NCBI GenBank assembly: GCA_026261815.1
Contig: JAMPIT010000856.1
Coordinates: 15,282,001-15,346,000, forward strand
DNA: 64,000 bases
Direction: 5' to 3'
From: Monarcha castaneiventris obscurior
Taxonomy: Eukaryota > Chordata > Aves > Passeriformes > Monarchidae
Part shown: piece by piece, positions 1 through 16,324 of the stretch
How positions within the stretch are numbered: position 1 is the first letter of the stretch
Layout of the letters: each line of letters starts with the position of its first letter
Notes under the pieces: model-generated
Told to the model about the DNA's origin: nothing
What the model saw: the letters and a program-made list of their open reading frames with translations, nothing else
Databases searched by the model: none
Made by a program: the position numbers and the translations under genes

Positions 1-550
1 TAAGGAGAAAATTCTGAATGAAGGTGCTAAAATCACACTGTCACAGAAGGAATTTAAGGTGCCAAGAGAAAGGCAGTCAGAAGACAGGCAATAGACAGGC
101 CAGCATGAAAAGCAATGCCCAAGTCTGAAGTGTGAGAAGTGTGACAGCAGAAGGGATCATTTAGAGGAGACATCTGGGGAGCAGTGGGAGAGCCACCACC
201 AGCAGCAACAGAAGGATTCACATCAACTTTACATTTTGTTGTGTTTTTCCTTTTGGGAAAGCACTAGTGACTGAGCATGGAACAAAGAAGAATGACTGTC
301 TCAGTACAGAAAGTGATGATTTTAACTTTTTCTGTGAATTAGGATTTGTCTCAAATCTGAAGCTTTCAACCCTAACTAGGAGCTACAAATTCCTTATTTC
401 TTGTTATGGTGGTTTAGAGCTTGGTTCACCATATTAAAACATTCCTCTGTTGCTGAATTTTAAGTAAAACATTGTTTTGCCTTTGCAGTTAAGTATTAAG
501 ACCTGAGAACGTTCAGGGCACATAATCAAACCCAGCTGAGGCTCAGTGAT
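1..550. other. Intergenic sequence upstream of KDM8
   Basis: AT-rich, single-copy-looking sequence with no convincing open frame, RNA gene or repeat that I recognise. Base composition shifts sharply towards GC near position 600, where the CpG island of the next gene begins. Confidence 0.6.
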
Positions 551-599
551 GCCGTGCCCAGCGCGTTAGAAAGAAGACTGACGTGCATATTCCATGCAG

Positions 600-1128
600 A
601 AAGCACGTCCTATGCGCAGATTAACACCAAGCAGCCGAGCCAGCGAGGGGACACGGGCTCAGAGCCGCGCTGGGCTCCGCTCCAGCTCCTCGAGCGCACG
701 CGGGGGCCCGAGCAGGGACGTTTCTTTGTAGCACAAAAGGTCTGGGAAGAGCCTATGTCCCCTTCCCCCAGCACTCACCGCCTGCGCTCCGCTGTCCCGC
801 GACCGGGACTGAGAGGCTTCCAAAGCGCAGACAGGCACCTCCTCACGCCGGTCCTGCGTGAACGCCCGGAGGAGACACCGTGACATTCACCGGGTCTACG
901 CGCTCCCCTTTACTGCGAATGGCAGCGTCGATCACAGCCACCCAAATCCAGAGGACTCGCTGGTCAAGCGCACAAGTAACAACGCCGAGACCGAGCTTCG
1001 GCGATCCGAGAAGCTCCGCCCCGGCGGGGCCGTCCCCGGGCCCCGCCTCAGCCACGGCCCCGCGGGACCAAGCGCTTCCCGCGTCCGGCCCGGCCCGGCA
1101 GCGCCGCCTCGCGGACGCCGGCGCGGCC
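600..1128 (+). promoter_or_regulatory. KDM8: CpG-island promoter and 5' UTR region of KDM8
   Basis: This stretch is GC- and CpG-rich compared with the AT-rich DNA on its left, and the richness continues through the first coding exon. No TATA box is obvious, as is usual for a housekeeping CpG-island promoter. The translation start is fixed at 1129 by a strong Kozak context (GCGGCCATGG) and by the family length. An in-frame ATG at 919 is in a weaker context. The exact transcription start cannot be seen. Confidence 0.6.
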
Positions 1129-6399
<5,271 letters not shown>

Positions 6400-6836
6400 C
6401 TCTGAAATGTAGTCAGCAGCACTGAAATGGGAATTAAAAATCAGGGAATCAGCAACTCTCTCAGGAGAGCTTAGAGATGGAGCAAAATCAAAAACCAACC
6501 AACTCTTGCTAAAGCATGGAGCCACGATGGGTAAGTGGAAAGATGATGCTGTAGCCACTTCATTTTTGTAGATCTTTCTAGTAACTCCTAAAGAGCATGT
6601 GTTAGGTCACTGTCCTGTGTGTGAATCCCTCAGAAACAGCCTGTGTACAGGCACTGCCAGGGCTCTGCCTGAGCCTCAGTCTGAAAAACCAGGTCAGCGT
6701 TATCTTCTACTTGGATTTAGTAACACTAAATCCTGGAGTTAGCTAGAGAGATGGTACTACCTAGAGGTTCAGTACATTAAAAAATTAGGCTAACACCAAG
6801 CAAGGTACTAGTTTTCTGCATGGAAAAAGTTACTCA
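6400..6836 (+). other. KDM8: KDM8 3' UTR region with candidate poly(A) signals
   Basis: Sequence directly after the KDM8 stop codon. The nearest candidate cleavage signals are ATTAAA variants at 6433..6438 and 6777..6782. No canonical AATAAA is seen before the LTR-like element. Which signal is used cannot be told from sequence alone. Confidence 0.35.
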
Positions 6837-7237
6837 TGTCCTGATTCTGGCCAGGACAGGGTTAATTTTTGCAGTATCCAGGAGGGGCATGGCCCAGACC
6901 CAGAGGTTATTCTGTACCACCTCAGCCAGCTACGGCTGTGGGCCAGGGGCAGGAAGGGGCTCCTTGGTCTCTTACTGATTGAGTTATACTTTTGTGTCAA
7001 TCTTTTGTCTCTCTTGCACACTTCGTTATTGTTGCTATTACTGCTCATTTTCTTATTCCATTGCTGTTTCCAGTAAATTGTTCTTTTTGCAACTCATAAT
7101 CTCCATCTTTTGGGCCTCTCAATTCTCCTCTCCGTGAGGGGAGAGGTAGGGGGAGGAGGGAATGAGCAAGCATCTCATGGTTTGGAGTGTTTTGGTGGGA
7201 ACACTAATTTGGGGAGTACCATTCCTAAACCACAACA
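6837..7237 (-). mobile_element. Probable solo LTR (endogenous retrovirus type), reverse orientation
   Basis: Read on the minus strand it begins TGTTGTGGTTTAGGAATGG and ends ...GGCCAGAATCAGGACA, giving TG...CA termini. Its body has the character of LTRs common in songbird genomes: a purine-rich stretch, an AACAATTTACTGG segment resembling that region of such LTRs, and a GGGGCTCCTTGG block. No internal retroviral genes flank it, so it would be a solo LTR. I could not find a clean target-site duplication, so both ends are approximate. It sits between the convergent 3' ends of KDM8 and NSMCE1. Confidence 0.5.
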
Positions 7238-8040
7238 TCATGTTAAAGCCTAAACATAACTGAAGTTAATCCATGGTTTAACTGCAGTTAGATAAACTGA
7301 AGTTAAATTATACTTTGATTAAGCACCACCTAAACTGCTGACACAGCCTTTCTGCAGTGTCACACATCTCTACCAAGGACAAGAATACTGCCATTTCAGT
7401 CTGGTGTCTGGGTCTGGCGACAGCCAGTCCTTGGCTCCTTTCCAAGTCACTCTTAAAGGAAAAAGCATCCTTACTTAAAACTGGAAACAGAAGTGCCAGG
7501 ACTAAAAACCTAAAGAATCTCAATATGGTAATTTTTTCAGCACTTTGCAGACATAAGCTAACATTGCCCTAAGTCTGGTCCTACTGCTTCCCAATCATTC
7601 TGTGGCAATACTCCCTCCTTACAGAGCATAGCTGCTTGTGACCTGGTCTTATGTCAAGACAAATTCTTCTGCATCTAAAGAAAAGACAAAACACAACCAC
7701 AGTGCCAACCAGAAGAGTTCCAACTCCAGTCCTAGGTCAGAGACTCAGCCAGCTGCCTTGCACATACTGCACTGATTTTTCACCTGCTTGAGGTGCTACA
7801 GCAGGTGTCATTTGCACTGTGCAACTGAATTTGTACTGTCCCTGTACAAACAGGGAGCACTTGCTGAGAAAGGCTTCTTTCAAGAGTTCAGCTGCATGTA
7901 TCAGTGTATATGCAGGACGGACTAAAACATTTGCATCTTTCATCCCCAAACATGCACTGAGAGTCCCAGCCCAAAAACATGGAGAATTACAAACACAAAA
8001 CAGGAAGGTGGGCATTACTGTGAACAGGAAGGTCAATGAT
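7238..8040. other. Intergenic sequence between KDM8 and NSMCE1
   Basis: No gene recognised. The overlapping open frames on both strands at 7737..8061 are short and do not resemble known proteins. The right part leads into the NSMCE1 3' end. Confidence 0.5.
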
Positions 8041-8043
8041 AGT

Positions 8044-8049
8044 TTTATT
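8044..8049 (-). terminator. NSMCE1: NSMCE1 polyadenylation signal AATAAA
   Basis: TTTATT on the plus strand, i.e. AATAAA on the minus strand, about 125 nt after the NSMCE1 stop codon. It is followed within about 40 nt (minus strand) by a GT-rich stretch (TGTTTTGTGTTTGTA) of the downstream-element kind. Confidence 0.6.
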
Positions 8050-8173
8050 TTAAGATTCTAAGAACTTTAGAAAATAAGTACACTGACCACTGTTACTAAT
8101 GGATGCAATACAGTCTGGCTGTTCTGCCAGAGTCGGGGCAAACAGATGTCACTGACATCAAGTTTTACTGGCA

Positions 8174-11100
8174 TCATCTAGGGCCAGGAATGGAGCTCTG
8201 GTGAGTCTGGGAGCCCATCCGACTCGTCCCTGTAAAGAAAACTAAAGGTTAATGGACAACACACAAAAAAAGAATAATATTGTATAACCACCTTTTCTAA
8301 AATGCTTTGTGTATTCCTGTGTTGCTATTCACAATGTCCAATTTCCCTGGAGAAATGGAGGAATTCCGAAGAGATTCTCAGAAGCTTGGTATTTCCAGAA
8401 GTTTTAGTGTCATGGGTTGTGTGCGCCTCTATTCCCCCCACCTCCTAAAGATAGTTATAAAAAAACGTGCACAGGGTCTTCTATGCCCCTGTGGCACTCT
8501 TTGGGCACTGTAGGGGCTCAATGCTGCCTGTGTGTGGCTTAGTGTCTGAAACATACTGCTAAAGTCAGAAATAGATGATACTCACAGTTATAAATAATAC
8601 AGGCAGTGCCACTGAACATCACAGCCCATTTCCTAGTATTATTATATTCAATTTTTTTAAAAATAGGTTGCTTGGTACCTGGGATGTCACAGGACCAGAA
8701 TTCATTACACTTGGGACAGCGGGGTTCAGTCTGAGCTCTGAAGTACTTTCTGACACAAGGTAAGTGCATTCCAATTCCACAGGATTCACATACTTGGCTC
8801 TGAAATCAGGAGTGTTGATTCAGAAAATCTTTCTAACCTGTCCTTCAATTTAAGAGAAAGTTGTTACAAAGGGCAGCAGGTATGTAACACTTTGTTCCAA
8901 AGAATGGTTCCCACAGTACAGGTGGTGGACACACTCAACAGTTGAAGGTGGTAAAGGGTAAAAAGAAGTATTTTTCTGTAAACTAGGAAATATTATTTCC
9001 CTATATGGACAAAATTTAGCTTGAAAGACAACAGTTTCAGTGCAATAAAGGAGACCAATTATGATGGAAAAAGTAACATGGAAGCATGTTAGTCGGGCAG
9101 ATCAGAAGATGCAGGCTCACCAAGCAAGAAAACCTAGCAGTTTTGGAATAGGAATCCAGGCTGTAACTACCTTAAGCAAAACATTACTGTCCCAGCTATC
9201 AAAACACAGTGCTTTACCATGCTCTACATAGCACACGTTCCTTCTGAGGTTCAAACACAAGCAATTCCTGAATTAAAATACCAGGACCAAGAATGAATGT
9301 GTCACACGATGTCATCTGTTGGTAAGGCCCGAAGAGGACACTGCTAACACCTCACTGCTAAGCCTCTTTCAGCATCAGGGGTTCATCTCTAACATGCTGG
9401 TTTGGAAAGCCAGACAACACAACCACGTTCCTCATTGCAGGAGTGCACTTTCCACAACTTTATACTTGGAGACACTGCTCCAAGACAATTTTATTTCTAA
9501 AGACAGAAGATAAAATGCCTAAAATTAATAAAAAAAAAGGTTTTTTTACAAAATACGTGAGCACCATGACCAGATTACAAGACCAAGATTTTTTAGCGCC
9601 TACCTACTACCCAATGGAAAGTATCACAAACCTCAGCTATGACACAAGTCCATTGGAGGAGGTGATAAAACATGTTACCTGGATGGCGAGGCTGTGACAG
9701 ATGTTACATTTCCTTGCCACATCCTGGTAGTTGCTGAGAATGTACTGTTCCATCTCAATTATGCAACGAGTATGCAGAGTATATTCTCCATTTTTCTAAG
9801 GAAACAAGTGTTGAGATGAGGAATTTCTTTTAATTCCTTTTACCTTTTTTGACTTTGCTAACCACTTGTTAACAAGCCACTTTTTTCTACCATCATGAAA
9901 CTAACGTGCTGGTACAATGCAATGCCAGAACACTTTTGAAATAGCAGAATCCCTTTGTTTAGAGGGGCAGAATAAAGATCCCACACCTTTAACAGAGATC
10001 TAGTCCTTGAAAAGCACAGATAAGCAAGCATGTGCTCCTTAACAGAGGCATGCTGTTTTGGGACTCTCCATTTATATGTTAGAGAAAACTCTCCCGGCTT
10101 TCAAGAAAATCTAGGCATTTCCTGCTTGGAAATCTCTGTCACATCAACTTAACATGCAAGTAACTGTGTGGCAGCAGGTTGGAAATCTATGATGCAATGA
10201 CTCCAGCAGACAAGGGATTAAGGTCTCACTTGGCAAGCAGTTGCAGTGTCCACATGATGAGCTCATCTCCACTGCTCCCTCATAAAATAAAAACAGGTGT
10301 AACCATGTGCACAGTGGCCCATGCATTTCTGGTAGAGGAGTTTTCAACATGTCTGGCCTTACTCCTTTTCAGGAAATTCTAAATGCAACTAACAGCACTG
10401 ATCACTGTGAAGAGCTTTCCCCAGCTCTTGTTCCAGGTTGAAGGATGCTGTGCTGTTGTGTACGAAGGATGTCTGTGTGTCAAGTGTCACTGGGCAGGAC
10501 TGGACACATGAACCCACCTGGCTCAGGTTCAAGAAACTGAAACCATATAGTCCTGTACAGACCTACCCAAGGACTTCTTCCTTGTAAGTCTCCTTCCTTT
10601 TCTGCAAAAATCACTGGAGCAGCAATAAGCATGGGCCCCATAAGACCATTTTCGCCATCATTCATTCAAGAAGACCTCCAGTTTCAGCTACCACATCCAT
10701 AAGAACATGGTAGCTGGACGTACTGAACTATGAACACTTGAATGCAGTTACCTCAGAGAGCCACTTGTCCTCCACAAAAACTTTCAGCACTTGTTCTGCT
10801 TCCTTTTTCTTCATTTTCTTTGTCTTAAGTTGGTCAGCCAAGTTTAAAATATCTGTAGATGAGGCAAAGCCATTTTCTGATAAAATTATTAGGTCCATCT
10901 ACAGGAAGAAACATTACCAAGTATTAGAAACACTGCAATTAGGCAGACATACCTTATAGTAATGTGCTGATGTGCATTTTTATAGCATCCATGTAAGTGA
11001 GAGATACTACAGTATATGGCTCAAACCAGAATTGTAAAACAAAGGCCAAAAGCTGAAACAATCATTGTTCCCTTGACAGTCTCCATCTCTGCAAAGAAAA

Positions 11101-14100
11101 CATTTCCACAAATAGAAGCGCTGCCTAAGTGCATTCAGGGACCCCTGGACGCACTCAGTGGTGAGAGATCAGTTTCTTTTTATCTGCTCTTTGTTGAGGT
11201 TCTTTTGAGGAAAAACCTCAATAACCACAGACAAATGTTTATATTCAAATCAGTAAATTAATTTTGTATGTTACTAGCTTTAAAAACTACTGTGTATTAC
11301 TAAACTACTGAAGCCAGTGAAAAACTCAGCAATCATGACTGAAAATCCTGAACAAAGTTGTTTGTGTAACTAAAAGCAGGCATGTCACGTCCCTAACCCC
11401 AAGGAGCCCTTCCCTGGTGCTGATATTACCTTACCCATAACTGACTTACAAGAGCAAATCATTACTAGCACATACTTTAATCCCCACCCACCCCACCCAT
11501 CTAATCTCAGATAGATTTGGGTAAAATGGCAACTACTTCCTCAACCACATCTCCATTCATTTCCGTTTTCATTAATTTTCAGATGACAACTTCCCAAATA
11601 ATATGATTTACTAAGTGATAACTGATATACTTACTGTTTTTCTGAACAATTCTAATTCAATTTCTGTATAGTCAGATGCCATTTTAGTTATTTCAGTTTC
11701 TGCCAAATTCACCTACAAAAAAATAAACTGATATGAAATGCCGTTGTAGTTTTACACCAGAAACTGTAAAAGACCCCCTGAGGTAAAGAATACATAATTT
11801 TACAATTAACATAAATGTTAGTTCTTTGAGGGGCACTTGATGGCATTCAAGTTCTTTACAACCCCTGATCTTCCAGCCACAAATTCTCCACAGCTGCCTC
11901 TGCCCAGGCAAAGCCATTCAACAACCCAAGTTCCCAGAACTGACACAGAGTGCTGCAGCAGAGCTGACACCTCACACCAGGCTCAGTGCTAGACAGCAGC
12001 AGGAACTATGCTATTAATCACCTTTTTTTTCACTGTGAAAAACAGTTGCCCATGTTTTCTACTCTTATTGCACATGCTACTACTATTAACTGTTAGCTCA
12101 ACTTAACTGGCAAAAGGAAAGGTTAAAAGCAGCAGCTAATGTTAGGATACCTCCTGTATGGTCTTTTGAAATTACTAGATAACCTTCCTTCCCTGACATG
12201 CACACTGGAGAAACCTCTTGTAGGCCACTCCCCAGCAACCCTTTTGTGCGAGGTCGATTTTTGAGTGGGAGAAAAAGAAAACTAATGTTGGACAGCTCTC
12301 TGTGTTTTCTAGTTTAAAAATCTGTCTCAAGAAAGAAAGTCTCCTGCAGTAAAGGAATCTCACTTCAGCACTTAAGCAATGTTTATGCTAAGTAACTCCA
12401 ACACTGCTGTTATCCTTGCTGCCATATCCTATTCCCACACACCTGGGCTATGGCAGTTTATCCTCCCAGCAGCCACTGCCAGCCCCACACAAACACAGCA
12501 CAGCAGGTACCTACTACAGCATAATGTGCTCTCCCATCATCTTCCGATAGTCCTTTCCGGATCTGCATAAACAAAGGCTGCAGATGGCTATTAATAGTGC
12601 TGATGAAATCGTCCAGTTTATCGTGTGCATAGTAAACTGAAAGTGAATGAGAAAAACCACATACAGAGAAAAGTCAAACAACTACACATCAGGCAGATCT
12701 TTTTATGTAAAACATTTTTCCCAAGTAAAAGTGCTAAAACTGTGAGGCAGAATTCAAACAGAAATTCAAACTGTTCTCTTCAGCAGACATATCACTTCCT
12801 TGTGCTGCTGTCTCATGGCCCTAAGAGATGCTCAGCTCCTTTAAAATCAGTTGACAGAGTCCAGACATTTTGCCTTGTTGCAGGGAACCCATAGCACTAA
12901 GCCAGTAATTACAGTGATTTGAACTAAGCTGAATTGAAAATAAAACATGACTGGGAAAAAATATTATGCACAATAGAAAAATACACTGATTTGAATTCCT
13001 TTACACGCAAGGGATTTATTGTTTCTGTGTGCTCTGTTTCACAAATAATTGGCATATAAGTGATCAAGTTACATATCAGAAAACCTAAAATTCTAGAGTT
13101 GTAGAAACACAAGTAATATCTTGAGTCATGTTCTATAAACCAAGTAAATACTAGCAGCAGTTTTCTCATAGACATAATTAAGATAGACTTTGGAGTCATT
13201 CTGTGGAAGTGCTCTCGCCTGCACAGCACCAGCACAACCCTCATGTCCATCCAAAACAAGATTTTGTCAGTGACAACACTCCTGTTGCCTTCATCAGTCT
13301 GTGGTTTAAAAACCAGAGCTAAGAAGCAGCTCGTAATTTTAGATAAATGATTCATGTCTCAAAAACCCAATCACTTATCACTAAATTAATCCTGTTCTCA
13401 GTCACAGGAGCCCCTCACTCGCATTGGACCAAAGTCCCACTCCCAAACCCCATGGCACTATACGGCACAGTGCCAAACAGCACTCATAGGATGCTCCTGC
13501 CCAGGAGTTCCTAATTCTGATATATAAGATTCCTTTAGGGAACAAAGCCAACAAACAGCAAGAATAATATTAAAGTAAGTACAATATTTAAGTATAATTT
13601 TGTCACCTGCTTAGTCTCTTGTCAGCAGGAAACACTGTACACAGCAGTCAGGAAGCTTTAGTGACAGATCTCAGAGAGGGTAAAAGATGAAAGATAACAG
13701 AATACTCTTTTGTACAACAGCTCTAACATTTTAATGTGAGATGAGTGGCTGTTCCAGTAGATCTTATGTGGAAAAAAAAGGGATAAAAACTCTCCATAAA
13801 AAATGAACAGGGGTTAGAGCACACCAAAAGTTGCGCTTCACAATTTTAGCATCAAAGAAGTAGGTCAAGTTACAGTTCCTGACTCAAGAGACACACAAAT
13901 AGACTACTTCATTCTGACCTTACATCTATGGGTAAGTAGGTACAAATTCACAGAAAACCAGAAGAGTCCCTGCAGAGTAAGTAGCATGGTGACATGGCAT
14001 AGGGACACTCCTAAGCCTGGCAGGAGCACAGCTAGCACAGCTTCCAGGACTTGGAATGGACAATACAGTGCAGGTGAGGTGGGAAAAAAGCACAGCAATT

Positions 14101-14616
14101 CACCAGGAAACCTCATCTCATCCTCACCAAAATGTTTCTACAGTAGTCACTTCCCCCACAACACCTGAGAGAAATAACTGAAGTGCATTTACTTAAAAGC
14201 ATTCACTATAGTGAAGTACTTCCAGTACTTCTAAAATTTTTTTTTAATCATTTATATGTGTAACCTATAAACAACAACCCATATAAAATAAAAAGTACTA
14301 TATATGAATCTGGCCTGATTAGAAGTTAGTTTACTCATTGCTAAGTTACTTTATCTTTCAGGAAAGAGAGGGAACACTCATATCATTACAGTTTTTAAAC
14401 TTTTTTTAGCTAGTCTGTGCCCTTCAGAGGACATTAAAATTATTTGTAAGCTGCACCATGAAAAAAACCCAGTTCTTTCATCACCAAGACAGACACACCT
14501 TTATCAATTTCACAGCAGTGCTGGTGTAATTTCCTGGCCACTGATCCTTCTGTTATTCCATTAGACATCAGAACCTGCAAGAACCGTCGATGAGCATCGG
14601 TCATCTGAGCTGCCAT
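8174..14616 (-). CDS. NSMCE1: Non-structural maintenance of chromosomes element 1 homolog (SMC5/6 complex, RING-like subunit)
   Basis: Complete gene on the minus strand: coding exons, in transcript order, 14499..14616, 12515..12636, 11635..11712, 10752..10898, 9679..9795, 8679..8799, 8174..8229; 252 residues. NSMCE1 (Nse1) pairs with NSMCE3 and NSMCE4 in the SMC5/6 complex, which acts in recombinational repair and replication-fork stability. The N-terminus ([16 protein letters not shown]) and the middle ([19 protein letters not shown], then a lysine-rich [10 protein letters not shown]) follow the winged-helix part of the family. The C-terminal variant RING shows all eight metal ligands in C4HC3 order: C185, C188, C198, C201, H206, C209, C222, C225. 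The exon 2 donor was placed at GTAGGT after 12515, because the GTACCT four bases on would shift the frame. The last 18 residues after the RING are serine-rich and unlike the lysine/arginine-rich human tail. Confidence 0.95.
12637..14498 (-). other. NSMCE1 intron 1
   Basis: The largest NSMCE1 coding intron. A 143-codon open frame on the minus strand (12924..13355) is AT-rich, has no recognisable domain and is probably chance. No repeat family was recognised. Confidence 0.5.
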
Positions 14617-15220
14617 CACAGTGTTTCACCAGGCTGCAGGAGGTTTAAGCTGGAATTAATGCACATGTTCATGCAAATTAAGAATACATAGTCCAAGTGT
14701 ACACAAGATTTCAATTAAACTCTATTACACTGAATGACAGCAAAAAAAAAGGAGATCCTAAGGTCGTCCTCAAATGCAGAGGGTGACCAGCTCTGAGGTT
14801 CTGGAAGGGTACAAGAGATAAAGTCCAACTAGTTTTAGCTGCAGAAAGAAAACAACGTAGGCATTGTGTTGTTGTCATCCAAAATCGGGAATAAAACTCC
14901 TTAACACCAATGCAGTATTAAGGAGCAAGAAATATTTTATCGCAGCACTGGATACACAGGGGAATGACTCCTGCTTAACGTGCATAGTTGGCTCAAGGTG
15001 ATACATTAAGTCGCTTGAGCGCACAGTTAGTCTCAGACGGTGCTCTTGGAGGGTCTTAAGACACCCCTGGTGGTCCCTGAGCCTCTAAACTTTGATAATG
15101 ATCTTCTCTGTAGGGTGTGGTTTTCATCGAAGTTGCACAGTACGTTGCTGAGAAAACTGGACTGGGCCGGTTTGACTTGTTAGGAACGGCGGGCAGAGAG
15201 CTCTCAACGCCCCACTCACC
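14617..15220 (-). other. NSMCE1: NSMCE1 5' UTR intron with splice sites
   Basis: On the minus strand a good acceptor (CCTCCTGCAG) ends at 14634, leaving 17 nt of leader before the ATG at 14616. A very good donor (G/GTGAGT) lies at 15219..15214. This suggests a non-coding first exon ending at 15220 and an intron of roughly 585 nt. The inference rests on splice-site quality only. Confidence 0.45.
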
Positions 15221-15738
15221 GTTACATAACGCCCCATTAACCGTTACCCTCTCCTACGGTATCTACAGCACTGTCATCCCCCAAACCTCAAAGTAACAGC
15301 GCTGGGTGGCAAACGCACCACCATCCGCGATTCTAGGTTGGATAAAGCTCCTGCTCCCCACACAGCCTGATTTGAACACAGCCAATCAGAGCGGGTGAAC
15401 TTGGACCGAAAATAATCCTCTACAGGTTTCGAAGAACGACTGAACTAACTAAAGGCAGCTCAGGAAATTCCCTGACCAGGGCACCGACCGAGTGCCCGCT
15501 TCTGGCTGAGCTCCGGCCCTGCCGCTTCGCCGCCCGGGCGGCCGCAGGCCAGCCGCAGCCCACGGAGGCAATGGCCCGAAAAACCGCCCGGCCCTCGGCC
15601 CTGCCGGGACCCGCCGGGGCTCACCGGGACCCACCGGAGTTTCCCGGAGCTCCCACCGCGGCACCACCGCCCACAAGCCGCCCCCAGACCTGCCTGTGCC
15701 CGCCAGCTCCGCGACGGCTGCGCGCGCCTGCCATGGAC

Positions 15739-15943
15739 GGCCCCGCCCCCGGTGCGGCCCCGCCCCCGGTGCGGCCCCGCCCCGGTGCGGCCCCGCCCCC
15801 GGTGCGGCCCCGCCCCCGGTGCGGCCCCGCCCCCGGTGCGGCCCCGCCCCCGGTGCGGCCCCGCCCCCGGTGCGGCCCCGCCCCCGGTGCGGCCCCGCCC
15901 CGGTGCGGCCCCGCCCCCGGTGCGGCCCCGCCCCCGGTGGGCC
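15739..15943. repeat. GC-box minisatellite, array A (17-bp unit, about 12 copies)
   Basis: Tandem repeats of GGCCCCGCCCCCGGTGC, with a few units one C shorter. Each unit carries a CCCCGCCCC core, the reverse complement of an Sp1/KLF GC box. The minus strand has regularly spaced G-runs, so G-quadruplex formation is possible. The array lies in the presumed NSMCE1/IL4R promoter. Confidence 0.9.
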
Positions 15944-16215
15944 CCGCTCCCCCGCCGGCCCCGCCTCCCCGGTGCGGGCCCGCCTCCCCGGTGCGGGCCC
16001 CGCCTCCCCGGTGCGGGCGCCCGCCTCCCCGGTGCGCCCCGCCTCCCCGTGCGGCCCCGCCCCGGTGCCGGCCCCGCTCCCCGCCGGCCCCCGCCTCCCC
16101 GCCGGCCCCGCCTCCCCGCCGGCCCCGCCTCCCCGCCGGCCCCGCCTCCCCGCCGGCCCCGCCTCCCCGCCGGCCCCGCCTCCCCGCCGGCCCCGCCTCC
16201 CCGCCGGCCCCGCCC
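15944..16215. repeat. GC-box minisatellite, array B (diverged and re-amplified 17-bp unit)
   Basis: Continues array A. From 15944 to about 16065 are variant units of the CCGCCTCCCCGGTGCGGG type. From about 16066 to 16215 are about eight near-perfect units of CCGCCTCCCCGCCGGCC, also 17 bp. The equal period and shared core suggest A and B derive from one ancestral unit and were amplified separately. Confidence 0.85.
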
Positions 16216-16324
16216 CGGGCGAGCGGCGTGCGGGGACGGCGTCGGGCCGGGCCCTGGCTGAGGCCGTGTCCGGCGTTGGGATCCTCCCCGTTCGGAGCCC
16301 AGCGCGGTGGCCGGACAAGACCAG

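Larger units (their letters stand above)
15221..16324. promoter_or_regulatory. CpG-rich region, probable head-to-head promoter of NSMCE1 (-) and IL4R (+)
   Basis: Between the proposed NSMCE1 leader exon and IL4R the sequence becomes very GC- and CpG-rich. A CCAAT box (GCCAATCAGAG, CCAAT at 15382..15386) lies on the NSMCE1 side. A tandem array of GC boxes fills 15739..16215. A splice donor GTACGT follows 16324 on the plus strand, a plausible end for a non-coding IL4R exon 1. The matching acceptor (TCTGTTGGCAG, exon from 19052) precedes the IL4R start codon. Direction and start sites are inferred from context. Confidence 0.5.

Noticed and set aside
880..1128. N-terminal extension of the KDM8 exon 1 frame
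   Set aside because: The upstream frame is open, but the ATG at 1129 has the stronger Kozak context and gives 415 residues against 416 in human; the extension has no family similarity.
12509..12514. Alternative NSMCE1 exon 2 donor four bases later (GTACCT)
   Set aside because: It would leave one extra base and put the next exon into a frame with an early stop; GTAGGT directly after 12515 restores the conserved YAVVNL.
12924..13355. 143-codon minus-strand frame in NSMCE1 intron 1
   Set aside because: AT-rich, hydrophobic and without a domain; no splice sites linking it to NSMCE1.
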